Origin: Lawsonibacter faecis
GTDB lineage: Bacteria; Bacillota; Clostridia; Oscillospirales; Oscillospiraceae
Direction: 5' to 3'
NCBI RefSeq assembly: GCF_014287675.1
Contig: NZ_JACOPQ010000007.1
Location: forward strand, 124,001 to 188,000
DNA length: 64,000 nt
Made by a program: the position numbers and the translations under genes. A model generated the notes under the pieces. The model made no database searches. It saw nothing but the letters and a program-made list of their open reading frames with translations, and was not told where the DNA came from. Numbering within the stretch: the stretch's first letter is position 1; the number at the start of each line of letters is the position of its first letter. Of the stretch, positions 50,710-59,904 are shown piece by piece.

Positions 50710-52859
50710 AGCTCCGCCTCCTCCCGTGTGAAGCGGACGCGGAGCGTGGTCAGGGCCCCGTTCTCCGTGGGAACAACTTCGCACGCCACGGCGCGCTCGC
50801 AGCCGGGGTGTATCCCCGCCGGGGCCCAGATATGGTAGGCGAAGGCCTCACCGGGGACGCCCCTCAGCCGGAGGTACAGCTTACCACCCGCATAGGACTC
50901 CTCCAATACGCTGACGGCGTCCATGGAGACATGGCGGTCAGAGGCGATGAGGGCGGGAAACGCCGGCTTCTCGTGGAAGGCCACCGCCTGGCAGTCGCCT
51001 AGGCCCAGGGCCCGGCAGCGGAAGTCCCCGCGCACCTCGCCCAGGAATTTCTGCGCCCAGAAGTCGTAGGCCAGGTAGGTCTTCTCCGGGTCCAGGGCCA
51101 GCCGCTCCAGGGGAAGGCTGCACTGGCCCAGGGGCGTGGTGCCGACGCGCAGCATGACCCGCCAGCGGCGGCCGGGTCTGGATACGGCGAAGGACCAGAG
51201 GGAGGAGAAGGGGTGATTGGCGTCCCGGTCCGGGGCCCAGCCGGCAATGTCCATGGCCTCCTCGGCCCCCACGTCCTCCATGGACACGGGGGTCTCGTGA
51301 GACTGGACGGCAAAGCCGTGGAGCTTGGTCCAGGTATAGGCGGGGTAGTCGGTGGGCAGAGGGCCCGCCTCTCCTGCGCAGGTCTGGAGGGGCGGCAGAG
51401 TCCGGCGGATAATATCCAGCTTTTCCGGCGTATAGGCCTGCTGCGTATCGCTGAGCATATAGAGCTCGCCTGAGAGGCTCACCAGGGAGAGGACGCTGCG
51501 CGCCCACTGGGGCTTGGTGCGCACGCAGACGTGGTCCGGGTCGTTGGTAAACAGCACCCGGTGGGTGTGGTACCAGCGGGCGGACTCGAAGAGCTGCATC
51601 CGCACGCCTGCCCAGGTGGGGTTGGCATCCATGGAGATGCGGCAGGCGTCGGCCACGCCCACCACCTCGTGCATCTCCCCCCAGCTGGCCAGGTAGTACA
51701 CATCCTCCCCCATACCCCGCCGTCCGGCCTCCATAAAGGCGCGGAACCGGGCCGAGGCGTCGGCGTTGGACATGAGGCCCAGGCGGACGCACTCGTGGAG
51801 ACCGTCGAAGAGGAGGTGGCGGATGGCGTCAATCTTCACATATTTGTAGCCCTTCTCCCGCAGGGCGGCGAAGAGGGGCTCCACATGGAGGGACAGTGTG
51901 TCCGGGTCACAGCGGTAGAGAAAGTCGATCCACTCCCCCTTAAGGGCCTCTTCTCCGTTCCAAATCACCGCCTCAGGGTGATGGACGGCAAAGTCGGGAT
52001 TGGTGATGTTGGCGTTGACCCAGATGGCGGGGGTGAGGCCCTCCTTCCGGATGGCGGAGACAATGGAGGCGTGCCCGCCGGGAAACTTCTCCTCATCACA
52101 GGTCATCCAGCCCTCGGCCATGGTCATCCCGCCCCGGACGGGCAGGGGCATGGCCTGGTAGCCGTCGTCCACCTGAAGGTGGGTCAGCCCGTAGGGCCGG
52201 AGGTTTTGATGCAGAAACTCCGCTACAGCGGAGACCTTGTGAATATCGATATCCCGGCGATAGGCCTCCCAGGAGCACCAGCCCGCCACGGTCTCCTGGC
52301 TGGGACGGCGCACCCAGGGGCGGTGGAAGGAGTACCCCAGGGTGTTGGCGTAGTACCAGGGCCGCAGATTCAGATAAAAGGCACTCATGGTGAGCCGGAC
52401 CGCAAAGGAGGCGGTGGCGAAGCCGTTTTCATCGCCCTTCATATCCTCGTCCAGCCAGCTCCAGGGGTGGCCGTGCCAGTCGATGAGCAAATCCCAGGCG
52501 GTATCGTAAAGACCGTTGACGCCGAAGCTCAGCGCCCCGGGGACCGTGCCCAGAATGGCCTGCTCCGCCGCCGCCCGCCGGGGCCGGAGATTCAGGCTTC
52601 CGGCGTGGAGGCGCAGGGTTACGAGGGCGGTACAGGGGCGCTCACAGGCGAGATAGACCTGCTGGAGGTACTGGACGCTCTGCATGGAGCCGTCGGACCC
52701 GTGGCGAAACCCCAAATCCGTTCCGGCCGGGACCTGCACTTCAATCACGTTGACGCCGTTATATTCATAGACCAGCAGACCCCTGTCCGCGTCCCAGCGA
52801 TGGAGGGCGTGGGCCAGGGGCGGCTCGGTCAGGGTGGGGTGAAAGCGTTCGCTGTTCAA
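50697..52859 (-). CDS. GH36-like alpha-galactosidase/melibiase family enzyme
   Basis: Cytoplasmic glycosidase of 720 residues. An N-terminal beta-sandwich (about 1-180) precedes a TIM barrel with TVAGWCSWEAYRRDID and LTHLQVDDGYQ. The nucleophile candidate is Asp344 in YVKIDAIRH and the acid/base candidate Asp411 in CRISMDANPTW. A C-terminal beta domain follows. GH36/GH31-clan enzymes act on alpha-linked galactose, N-acetylgalactosamine or related sugars; the divergence here does not let me choose. The start is TTG at 52859 after a near-perfect AAGGAGGT. It lies directly behind the sugar ABC permeases, so it should process the imported oligosaccharide. Confidence 0.8.
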   Translation of the reverse strand: MNSERFHPTLTEPPLAHALHRWDADRGLLVYEYNGVNVIEVQVPAGTDLGFRHGSDGSMQSVQYLQQVYLACERPCTALVTLRLHAGSLNLRPRRAAAEQAILGTVPGALSFGVNGLYDTAWDLLIDWHGHPWSWLDEDMKGDENGFATASFAVRLTMSAFYLNLRPWYYANTLGYSFHRPWVRRPSQETVAGWCSWEAYRRDIDIHKVSAVAEFLHQNLRPYGLTHLQVDDGYQAMPLPVRGGMTMAEGWMTCDEEKFPGGHASIVSAIRKEGLTPAIWVNANITNPDFAVHHPEAVIWNGEEALKGEWIDFLYRCDPDTLSLHVEPLFAALREKGYKYVKIDAIRHLLFDGLHECVRLGLMSNADASARFRAFMEAGRRGMGEDVYYLASWGEMHEVVGVADACRISMDANPTWAGVRMQLFESARWYHTHRVLFTNDPDHVCVRTKPQWARSVLSLVSLSGELYMLSDTQQAYTPEKLDIIRRTLPPLQTCAGEAGPLPTDYPAYTWTKLHGFAVQSHETPVSMEDVGAEEAMDIAGWAPDRDANHPFSSLWSFAVSRPGRRWRVMLRVGTTPLGQCSLPLERLALDPEKTYLAYDFWAQKFLGEVRGDFRCRALGLGDCQAVAFHEKPAFPALIASDRHVSMDAVSVLEESYAGGKLYLRLRGVPGEAFAYHIWAPAGIHPGCERAVACEVVPTENGALTTLRVRFTREEAELWLA

Positions 52860-52871
52860 AGGGGTACCTCC

Positions 52872-53705
52872 TTACTTGATGGCAGAGTCCACCATTCCCT
52901 GGATAAAGTACTTCTGAAGGAACAGGAAGACGATTACGATGGGCAGGATTGCCAGCAGGGCTGCGGCCGCGGCCGCGTTGATGTTGCTGGTGGTCTGGGA
53001 GAAGTAGGACGCGATGGCCAGGGGGATGGTGCGCAGCTTGGGGGACTGAAGGACATAGAGAGAGAACTGATAGTCGTTCCAGCAGTGGACGCCGGTGAGT
53101 ATGACCACCGAGGCGGTGACCGGCTTGAGCTGGGGCAGGATAATCCGGAAGAAGGTGCGTACCGGCCCGCAGCCGTCGATGGAGGCGGCCTCGTCCAGAG
53201 CGCCCGGTATGGAGCTGATAAAATTGCTGTAGAGGAAGATGGAGAGGGGCAGTTCAAAGGTGACCAAGATTAGGATGATGCCCCAGTACTGGTTGACACC
53301 ATGCATCTTGACCAGCACCGAGTAGAGGGAGACCAGGATGGAGAGGGGCGGCACCATCATGACCCCCATGACAAAGCCCTTGATCCCCTGGTTGAGACGG
53401 GTCCGGCATCGGGCCAGGGGGTAGGCTGCCAGAGCGCCGACCACCGTGATCAGCAGCACCGCGCCCACTGTGAGAATCAGGCTGTTGGCCATGGAGAGGA
53501 GGATTTTTCCGTTTTCAATGGCATCGGTAAAGTTCTCCAGGTGGAGCTGCGTAGGAAAGCGCCAGTAAGAATTTAAATCCTGGGGCGAGCGGAAAGCCAC
53601 ACTGAGCAGGATATAGAACGGGGCGAGAAAGACCAGAAGTATGACTGCAGCCACCGGGATGCGCCAAGCATTAGAGGGGCGGCCCAGACGTTTTCCCTTT
53701 TTCAC
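52872..53705 (-). CDS. Carbohydrate ABC transporter permease (MalG type)
   Basis: CUT1-family membrane subunit of 277 residues with six predicted helices. The EAA coupling loop reads GALDEAASIDGCGPVRTFFRIILPQLKP, contacting the ATPase. It starts with GTG overlapping the stop of the MalF-type gene by four bases (GTGA), so the two are coupled. No ATPase gene is in the operon; as in many CUT1 systems of Firmicutes a shared MsmX-like ATPase elsewhere must serve it. Confidence 0.92.
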   Translation of the reverse strand: MKKGKRLGRPSNAWRIPVAAVILLVFLAPFYILLSVAFRSPQDLNSYWRFPTQLHLENFTDAIENGKILLSMANSLILTVGAVLLITVVGALAAYPLARCRTRLNQGIKGFVMGVMMVPPLSILVSLYSVLVKMHGVNQYWGIILILVTFELPLSIFLYSNFISSIPGALDEAASIDGCGPVRTFFRIILPQLKPVTASVVILTGVHCWNDYQFSLYVLQSPKLRTIPLAIASYFSQTTSNINAAAAAALLAILPIVIVFLFLQKYFIQGMVDSAIK

Positions 53706-54592
53706 ATCTCCACCTCCTTTTTGGTAAAGTAACGGGTCACCAGGGTGCCGATGACCATAATGAGCAGGAAGGACACCAGTCCGATGGCCGAGGCATACCC
53801 CGCATTTTCACTGCCGAAGTAGGTCCGGTGGACCAATGTGGACAGGGAGTGGGAGGCGTAGCCCGGACCGCCGGAGGTGAGGGCCATGATAATATCAAAG
53901 AGCTTGAGGCCGCCGATGAGATTTACCACCACGGCGGACTGTATGGCGGGCATAAGCAGGGGCAGGGTGATATAGCGCAGCTGGGCCGCCTTGCCGATGC
54001 CGTCCATCGCTGCGGCCTCGTAGTACATCTGAGGGATGTTTTGAAGCCCGGCCAGGTAGATGACCATGGAAACACCCACAAATTGGAGCGCATTGACCAC
54101 CGTCATAATCGCCACGGCCCGGGGGCCGCTGGCCATCCAGTCCACCATCTGACCGCCCAGAGCCAATACGATATCATTGATGGCGCCCCGGTTATAGGAG
54201 AAGAAGAAGTACATCACGTAGCCCATGATGAGGGGCGCAATCATGACTGGCAGGTATATCACGGTGCGCAGGACCGAGCGGCCCCGGAACTTGCCGTTGA
54301 GAAAGAGGGCCAGGGCCAGGCCCAGCACATTCTGCAGCAGGGTGCTGCCGAAGCCGTAGATTAAGGTATTGAGGAAGGCGGTGCCGACGTTGCCGTCGGT
54401 AAAAAGCCGGACATAGTTTTTCAGCCCCACCATTTTATAGCTCTGGGAATAGCCGTTCCAGTTGGTGAGGGAGAGAAAGCCCCCCTGGATAAACGGATAG
54501 ATGACGAACACGAGAAAGAGCAGGACGGCAGGCAGATAAAACAGGTTCATTTTCGCCTGCCCCAGTCGTCTGGGACCTCCTCTGCTTTTCAC
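53702..54592 (-). CDS. Carbohydrate ABC transporter permease (MalF type)
   Basis: CUT1-family membrane subunit of 296 residues, six helices. The coupling loop is YYEAAAMDGIGKAAQLRYITLPLLMPA. I chose the GTG at 54592, which follows AAGGGGGT; a 20-residue longer frame would run through the hairpin that separates this gene from the binding-protein gene. It forms the importer with the MalG-type subunit and the binding lipoprotein. Confidence 0.9.
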   Translation of the reverse strand: MKSRGGPRRLGQAKMNLFYLPAVLLFLVFVIYPFIQGGFLSLTNWNGYSQSYKMVGLKNYVRLFTDGNVGTAFLNTLIYGFGSTLLQNVLGLALALFLNGKFRGRSVLRTVIYLPVMIAPLIMGYVMYFFFSYNRGAINDIVLALGGQMVDWMASGPRAVAIMTVVNALQFVGVSMVIYLAGLQNIPQMYYEAAAMDGIGKAAQLRYITLPLLMPAIQSAVVVNLIGGLKLFDIIMALTSGGPGYASHSLSTLVHRTYFGSENAGYASAIGLVSFLLIMVIGTLVTRYFTKKEVEM

Positions 54593-54612
54593 GGAATAAC
54601 CCCCTTTTGCAG

Positions 54613-54642
54613 GAGACGGGCCTGCGTGTGCAGGCCCGTCTC
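54613..54642 (-). promoter_or_regulatory. Intra-operon hairpin between binding-protein and permease genes
   Basis: Perfect 13-bp stem GAGACGGGCCTGC/GCAGGCCCGTCTC with a GTGT loop but no T-run. Hairpins here usually stabilise the binding-protein mRNA or partly terminate, so that the receptor is made in excess over the membrane subunits. Confidence 0.7.
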
Positions 54643-54658
54643 TAAAAACCATCTTGTT

Positions 54659-55969
54659 TTAACCGGCGTACTTGTCCAGGAAGGACTGCTCCATAATTTT
54701 CCCGGCGTCCTCCACGGCGCCGGACTTCTGCGCCAGGATCTCGGCGCCGGTGGCGCACATTACGTCCCACATGCCGCTGGGCAGGTACTCGCGGTCAAAG
54801 TAGGGGAAGGTCTCGACGGACTTGTATTTGTCGAAATAGGTCTTGATGTCGCCCAGCTCTACATCCACATCGGTGAGGCCGGAGGAGTTGCCCGCGGCCT
54901 TGGCGATGGCGCCGGCTACCTCGGGACGGGCCAGATAGTTGAGCAGTTCCTGTGCGGCGGCGGCGTTCTTGGTGTCCTTCCAAATGCCCACGGCGATGTC
55001 CTCGCCGGCGATGAGGGAGGGCGCGTCGCCGTCGCTGGCGGCGGGGATGGGCATCATGCCCAGACTGGCGTCGGCGTTCACGCCCTTGGCGTCCATGATG
55101 GCGGAGGGACCGTAGAAGCAGAAAGCGGTCTTGCCGGTGGCCAGCGCCTCCATATCGCTGTTGTAGTCAGCGGTGAGTACGTCGGGGTTGAAGTAGCCGG
55201 CGGCAGTCCAGTCGGCCATCATCTGGGCGATTTCAGTCCAGGTGGGCACGTCGAACTTGCCCGCTTTCAGGTCGGCGGCTTTGCTGGCGGATTCATCGGT
55301 TACGTAGAAGGAGGGGGCGACCCAGTCGAAGAACTGGCCGATGGTCCAGGTGTCCTTGCCTCCGATGTGCATGGGGGAGACGCCGGCGGCCTTGATGACC
55401 GCGCAGGCGGCGGCAAAGTCGTCCCAGGTCTTCAGACTGTCGGGGTCGATGTTGTTGTCGGCAAGCACATCCACATTGTAGACGATGCCGGCGATGTCGA
55501 TGTCGATGGGCAGCACGAACATATTGCCCTCACTGTCGGTGATGACGGGCTTAATCTGGTCGGAGATGCGCCCGGCAAACTCCATGTCGTTGACGGGCAT
55601 GAGGTATTCGCTGTAGCGGGCCACGGACCAGCCGTGGGTGGTGAACACGTCGGGCAGCTCATTGGAGGACATCTTGGTCTTCATCAGCTCCTCGTAGCTG
55701 TCGCCGGGGGCGGAGAACTCCACGGTGTAGCCCGTCTCGGCCTCAAAGCCCTTGAGGGCGGACTCCAGGGCGGCCGCTTTCTCACCTACCACGTTGGTCA
55801 TAAAAGTGAGCTCCACCTTTTCGCCGGAGGGGGTTGCGGGTGTGGAGACGGTGGGGGCGGACGGTTTTGCGCCGCCGGAGGAGGGCTGCGGGTCGGCTGC
55901 GGGAGTACAGGCGGACAGCAGGGAGAGCGAGAGCGCGGCGGTCAGCACGAGTGACAGCGTCTTTTTCAT
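54659..55969 (-). CDS. Carbohydrate ABC transporter substrate-binding lipoprotein
   Basis: Extracellular sugar receptor of 436 residues, lipobox LLSAC (Cys21), with a Ser/Pro/Thr-rich linker. The mature part is a family 1 solute-binding protein: KVELTFMTNVVGEKAAALESALKGFEAETGYTVEF at the N-terminus, PDVFTTHGWSVARYSEYLMPV and the C-terminal WAxVCATGAEILAQ-type helices. It is the first gene of the operon; the ATG at 55969 follows AAAGGGG. The YesM/YesN-type regulators are divergent from it, so expression is probably activated by extracellular sugar. Confidence 0.92.
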   Translation of the reverse strand: MKKTLSLVLTAALSLSLLSACTPAADPQPSSGGAKPSAPTVSTPATPSGEKVELTFMTNVVGEKAAALESALKGFEAETGYTVEFSAPGDSYEELMKTKMSSNELPDVFTTHGWSVARYSEYLMPVNDMEFAGRISDQIKPVITDSEGNMFVLPIDIDIAGIVYNVDVLADNNIDPDSLKTWDDFAAACAVIKAAGVSPMHIGGKDTWTIGQFFDWVAPSFYVTDESASKAADLKAGKFDVPTWTEIAQMMADWTAAGYFNPDVLTADYNSDMEALATGKTAFCFYGPSAIMDAKGVNADASLGMMPIPAASDGDAPSLIAGEDIAVGIWKDTKNAAAAQELLNYLARPEVAGAIAKAAGNSSGLTDVDVELGDIKTYFDKYKSVETFPYFDREYLPSGMWDVMCATGAEILAQKSGAVEDAGKIMEQSFLDKYAG

Positions 55970-56020
55970 ATCAGGGTCCCCTTTCTGTTTTGTGGCATCC
56001 GGTCTTGCTTTCTGATATGG

Positions 56021-56086
56021 ATTATACCGGGCCCGCCGCAATGTGTATATGTACCTAATCTACAATTGAGGTGCGCTTTTGTGCAC
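56021..56086 (-). promoter_or_regulatory. Promoter and candidate YesN-type site of the ABC/glycosidase operon
   Basis: Minus-strand TATAAT (56026-56021) has no good -35 box, as expected for an activator-dependent promoter. About 64 bp upstream of the expected start lies GTGCGCTTTTGTGCAC (56071-56086), a partly palindromic, partly repeated element placed where AraC-type activators bind. The -10 call is firm; the operator is tentative. Confidence 0.5.
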
Positions 56087-56121
56087 TAGGGCAAAAAGAG
56101 CTGTACCTTGGAGAAGATGAT

Positions 56122-56130
56122 TGGTATAAT
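56122..56130 (+). promoter_or_regulatory. Extended -10 promoter of the histidine kinase gene
   Basis: TGGTATAAT (TG-N-TATAAT), about 42 bp before the kinase start codon, without a clear -35 box. Confidence 0.5.
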
Positions 56131-56171
56131 TGCAACACAGAATAAAAACCATGTCGGGGAGGGGCTCTGTG

Positions 56172-57926
56172 ATGCAGCCAAAGGTGGAACTCAATTTTCG
56201 CCATACCTATCTGCGCTGCTTTCTCATCAGCGCGGTGGTGCCCATTCTTGCCATCTTCGTTATCCTCTCCCTCTACTACGACAGAGAGGCGGTCAGCTTC
56301 AGCCGGGAGGTCCTCGCCGGAGCGATGGATGCGGGCGAAAATGCTCTGGAGACCTCATTTGCGGAGATCGAGCAGATTTCCTTTACCCCGTACCTCTATA
56401 AAGAGGTCTCCCAGACCATGACCTATATGAAAAACGGGTTTCTCCGCCCCGGGGTGGAGGGCTACGGCTATCTGGACTTGGCCAGCCTGGAATCCAACTA
56501 CACCATGCTCTTTACAAAAATGCTGCACTCCTCCCAGCAAAAGGTGCAGGCCATCTCTTTTTATCCCTTCGGCGCGGCTCTGGGCGACTGCTACGCCATT
56601 GAGCGGGACACTGCGGGGCTGAGCCGGACCCAGGTGTCCGCCGCGGAGGTGGATCGGCTGTACGGCTATACGGTCCCCCACGGGAGCGCACCCGCCTTCC
56701 TGTCCCTGGATGGGGACGAACCACACCAGACTTACAGCCTGCTGCGCACCATCAAGGATTACGACTCGGGCAAAGAGCTGGGCATCCTCCGCATTGATAC
56801 GTCGCTCTCCTCCCTGGCCCCCTGCCTGGTGGGTATGCAGGTGACGGAGAACTCGGCGCTGATGCTCTGCGACAGCCAGGGGCAAATCGTCTACTGTGAC
56901 GGTACGGTGAAGCCCGGCCTGATGGAGCAGGCGCAGGGAGGGGCTGACGAAGGCGTGCTCGGGAGCCAGCGGTATACGTTCCAGCGGCGATCCCCCGGCT
57001 CAACCGGCTGGACCCTGTTCCACGCCGCCTCCGTGAGCGATATCCGGCTCTCCAACGCAGGGGCGACCTTCCTTATTTTCGCGGTGACTCTGCTGGCCTT
57101 CCTGGCCGCGTTTATCCTCTACCGCGCCCAGTCGGCGAACATGATCTCCTCCATTGAGTCCATTCTTTACGCCATCCGCCAGCTTCAGGAGGGCAACCTC
57201 TCCTATGTCTGCGCGGTCAAGGATAAGAAAGAGCTCCTGATGATCGCCGACACCCTTAACAAGACCGGAAAAAAGCTGGACGATCTGATCCGCACCGAGG
57301 CGGAGGCGCGCACCAGCCAGAGCAAGGCGGAGTATCTGGCGCTTCAGTCCCAGATCAACCCCCACTTCCTTTACAACACCCTGAACGGCTTCATAGCCCT
57401 TAACCGGCTGGGGGAGAAGCAGCTCCTGGAGACCAGCATTATCCAGCTTACCAAGCTCTTCCGATATATCTGCAGCAACAGCGATGTGTCCACCCCTGCC
57501 AGGGAGTTTGACTTTGCGACCCAGTACCTGGAGCTGCAGAAGCTGCGGTTTGAGGAGCGGATTACCTATACCGTGGTGGTGGGCGAGGGCACCGGGGATC
57601 TGCCCGTCCCCAAGCTGGTCATCCAGCCCATTGTGGAAAACTGCATTGTCCACGGCATGGAGGAGGATGATGAGCCCATTGAAATTATCCTGCGCTCTTA
57701 TGTAAAAAAGAGCGGGGAGGGGCAGGCTGCGCTGATCCTTGAGGTAGTGGACACCGGTGTGGGTTTTGACACTGCCAAGCTGCGTGACTCCCCGAGGGTG
57801 GGGCTGAACAATGTGACCCAGCGGCTCAACCTCTTCCGGGAGGGGTCCCACTACGAGGTCAGCAGCACCCCGGGACGGGGGACCACAGCCCGGATTATCA
57901 TTCCACTGGAGTCTGCCCGCCAATAG
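56172..57926 (+). CDS. YesM-type sensor histidine kinase
   Basis: Membrane sensor kinase of 584 residues. Helix 1 (about 16-38) and helix 2 (about 297-320) bracket an extracellular Cache-like sensor domain. A HAMP-like segment (IESILYAIRQLQEGNLSYV) leads to the kinase core with LALQSQINPHFLYNTLNGF, phospho-acceptor His398, and an ATPase domain ending DTGVGFDTAKLRDSPRVGLNNVTQRL. This His_kinase (PF06580) type is typical of sugar-sensing YesM and LytS proteins. The ATG at 56172 has GGGGAGGGGC upstream; a longer frame lacks a better site. It probably senses the glycan or the bound transporter and signals to the downstream regulators. Confidence 0.9.
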   Translation: MQPKVELNFRHTYLRCFLISAVVPILAIFVILSLYYDREAVSFSREVLAGAMDAGENALETSFAEIEQISFTPYLYKEVSQTMTYMKNGFLRPGVEGYGYLDLASLESNYTMLFTKMLHSSQQKVQAISFYPFGAALGDCYAIERDTAGLSRTQVSAAEVDRLYGYTVPHGSAPAFLSLDGDEPHQTYSLLRTIKDYDSGKELGILRIDTSLSSLAPCLVGMQVTENSALMLCDSQGQIVYCDGTVKPGLMEQAQGGADEGVLGSQRYTFQRRSPGSTGWTLFHAASVSDIRLSNAGATFLIFAVTLLAFLAAFILYRAQSANMISSIESILYAIRQLQEGNLSYVCAVKDKKELLMIADTLNKTGKKLDDLIRTEAEARTSQSKAEYLALQSQINPHFLYNTLNGFIALNRLGEKQLLETSIIQLTKLFRYICSNSDVSTPAREFDFATQYLELQKLRFEERITYTVVVGEGTGDLPVPKLVIQPIVENCIVHGMEEDDEPIEIILRSYVKKSGEGQAALILEVVDTGVGFDTAKLRDSPRVGLNNVTQRLNLFREGSHYEVSSTPGRGTTARIIIPLESARQ

Positions 57927-58021
57927 GCGTGCTGCCGGACAGAAAAAGGGTTTTACCGTCATGCAAGGAAATCTTTGGCGGAAACCCGGGGCGGACTCGG
58001 AGTAAGGAGAAGCGGCAGACC

Positions 58022-58408
58022 ATGGAAATTTTACTGGTAGACGACGAGCGGCTGGCGCGTGCCTGCACCCAGAGCATGCTGGAGGAGATACTCTCCGGTG
58101 TGGAGGTGCGCTTTCACCATGCGTCCACCGCCGCCCAGGCGCTGGAGTGGCTGGAGGACCGCGGCGCCCCCGACCTGGCGATTGTGGATTATAAAATGCC
58201 AAAGTGCAGCGGACTGGAGCTTGTGGAGCGGGCCGGGCCGTGCTGCCCGGGCACGGTATGGGTGCTCCTGAGCGGATACGACCTGGCGGACGAGAGAAGC
58301 CGCATCGAAGCCGCGGGCGTCCGCTTTACGCTTTCCAAGCCGGCAGGTGTGGAGGAATTTTCCACCGTCGTGTCACATATCTGGGGAAATGGAGGCGCGA
58401 TGCCATGA
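58022..58408 (+). CDS. Stand-alone CheY-like receiver protein
   Basis: Single receiver domain of 128 residues with no output domain. The acidic pair is LLVDDERLAR, the phospho-acceptor Asp56 is in AIVDYKMPKCSG, the switch Ser is in VLLSGYDL, and the conserved Lys is in TLSKPAG, so it looks functional. The ATG at 58022 follows AAGGAG at a longish 12-base distance. It overlaps the YesN-type gene by four bases (ATGA). A free receiver between a YesM kinase and a YesN regulator is not the usual two-gene arrangement; it might act as a phosphate sink or second output. Confidence 0.85.
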   Translation: MEILLVDDERLARACTQSMLEEILSGVEVRFHHASTAAQALEWLEDRGAPDLAIVDYKMPKCSGLELVERAGPCCPGTVWVLLSGYDLADERSRIEAAGVRFTLSKPAGVEEFSTVVSHIWGNGGAMP

Positions 58409-59850
58409 CGGTACTGATTGCGGATGACGATAAGCTGGCCCGTTATAACCTGAAAAGTATGCTCTGTGACTTGGACTCCGATGGACTTATACTGTACGAG
58501 GCCGCCAACGGGAAGACCTTTGTGGAACAGTGCCGCCGCCTCCACCCGGATATCGCCTTTGTGGATATCACCATGCCCCACCTGGACGGCCTGTCCGCCA
58601 TTGAGCAGTGCCGGGAATACACCCGGGACACCCAGTTCGTCATACTCTCCGGACACTCGGAGTTTGGCTATGCCAAGCGGGGCATTGAACTTCAGATTGC
58701 AGACTACATCGTCAAGCCCATCGATGCCGTGCAGCTTGCTGAGCTGATGGAACGCCTGCGGGATCGACTGGCCCATACCAGGAAAAACCGCAATATGGAC
58801 TTTTATATGTGGGTGCACCAGTGCTTTCAAATCTGGGAGGAGGCGGGCTACTGTGAGATGCCCGGCCCCGGGCCGGATTGCGGCGGCTCCTACTATGGCT
58901 TCCGGTTTTTCCTGGACGCCGGTCCCGGTGCCGGAGGCTACCCGGCCGCATATCTGGCCCTCTCCGAGGGGCTGTACGCTGTGGGGCGAGGCTGCCTGGA
59001 CAGGCGCATCCACTATGCCCTCAGGGAATCCCGGGATACGGGGCTGGACTTTATCGTCTGCTGCACCGCCGGGGAGCTCCCGCCGCTCCGGCGGCGCATC
59101 CGGGATCTCTGCCGTGCGCTGGAAGGGGACGGAATGGCCGTCTCGTGTCTCTATGTGGCTGGCGTGGATCTCTGGCAGCTCTACGAGGAACTGAAGGCCG
59201 TGGCCGAGCGGGATTATCTGCGCTTCGGCGCGCCCGATTCGGCCTGCGCGTTTCACGAGCTGACGTTTACCGCTGGGGAGCAGAACGTGCTGGCGCAGGC
59301 AGACGCGCTGATTGAGTATTTCCAGCAGGCAGACGAAAACCGTTATCTCCGGGCGGTGTCTGCACTGAAGGAGCTGGGAAAGGAGCCGCTGCCTCAGCTC
59401 AATACCGGCGCGTTGACCCGCGCGCTCGGTATCTGCCTGGGCGGGGCGTTTGCGTGGAAGGACTTGCCGGAACTCTGCCGGGCGCTGGAGCGGCACAAGA
59501 GCCATATTTTTGACGGGGCCCAGAGTTCAGGTACGGATAAGATGTCCTATGCCACAGAATATGTGGAGAAGCACTATATGCAGGATATCAGCGTGGTACA
59601 GCTGGCGGAAAAACTGCAGCTGACCCCCAACTATTTCAGTAAGGTTTTTCATGAGCGGACGGGACAGACCTTTTCAGCCTACCTTACCAACGTGCGTATG
59701 GGTCAGGCCAAACGGATTCTCCTCTCCCGGCGGGACGTGCTGGTCAAGGATGTGGCCCTTATGGTGGGCTATTACAGCTCGCGCCATTTCGCAAATGTGT
59801 TTAAAAAGTTCACCGGACTCTATCCCAGCGAGTTCAGGGAGAACAATTAG
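58405..59850 (+). CDS. YesN-type response regulator, AraC family
   Basis: Two-component regulator of 481 residues. The N-terminal receiver (about 1-120) has LIADDDKLARYNLKSM, phospho-acceptor Asp54 in FVDITMPHLDG and Lys in YIVKPIDAVQ. A long middle region (about 130-375) has no clear family match. The C-terminal AraC DNA-binding domain (about 380-481) has two helix-turn-helices: ISVVQLAEKLQLTPNYFSKVF and VKDVALMVGYYSSRHFANVF. It probably activates the divergent importer/glycosidase operon. The start overlaps the receiver gene, so all three regulatory genes form one operon. Confidence 0.92.
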   Translation: MTVLIADDDKLARYNLKSMLCDLDSDGLILYEAANGKTFVEQCRRLHPDIAFVDITMPHLDGLSAIEQCREYTRDTQFVILSGHSEFGYAKRGIELQIADYIVKPIDAVQLAELMERLRDRLAHTRKNRNMDFYMWVHQCFQIWEEAGYCEMPGPGPDCGGSYYGFRFFLDAGPGAGGYPAAYLALSEGLYAVGRGCLDRRIHYALRESRDTGLDFIVCCTAGELPPLRRRIRDLCRALEGDGMAVSCLYVAGVDLWQLYEELKAVAERDYLRFGAPDSACAFHELTFTAGEQNVLAQADALIEYFQQADENRYLRAVSALKELGKEPLPQLNTGALTRALGICLGGAFAWKDLPELCRALERHKSHIFDGAQSSGTDKMSYATEYVEKHYMQDISVVQLAEKLQLTPNYFSKVFHERTGQTFSAYLTNVRMGQAKRILLSRRDVLVKDVALMVGYYSSRHFANVFKKFTGLYPSEFRENN

Positions 59851-59872
59851 GAGACCACATTGAACGTGGTCT
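59851..59872 (+). terminator. Hairpin directly after the YesN-type gene
   Basis: Stem GAGACCAC/GTGGTCTC with a six-base loop, starting one base after the stop codon. The following T-run is poor, so termination efficiency is uncertain. Confidence 0.55.
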
Positions 59873-59904
59873 CCCTGTGAATATATTTATAGATCAATCA
59901 TAAC

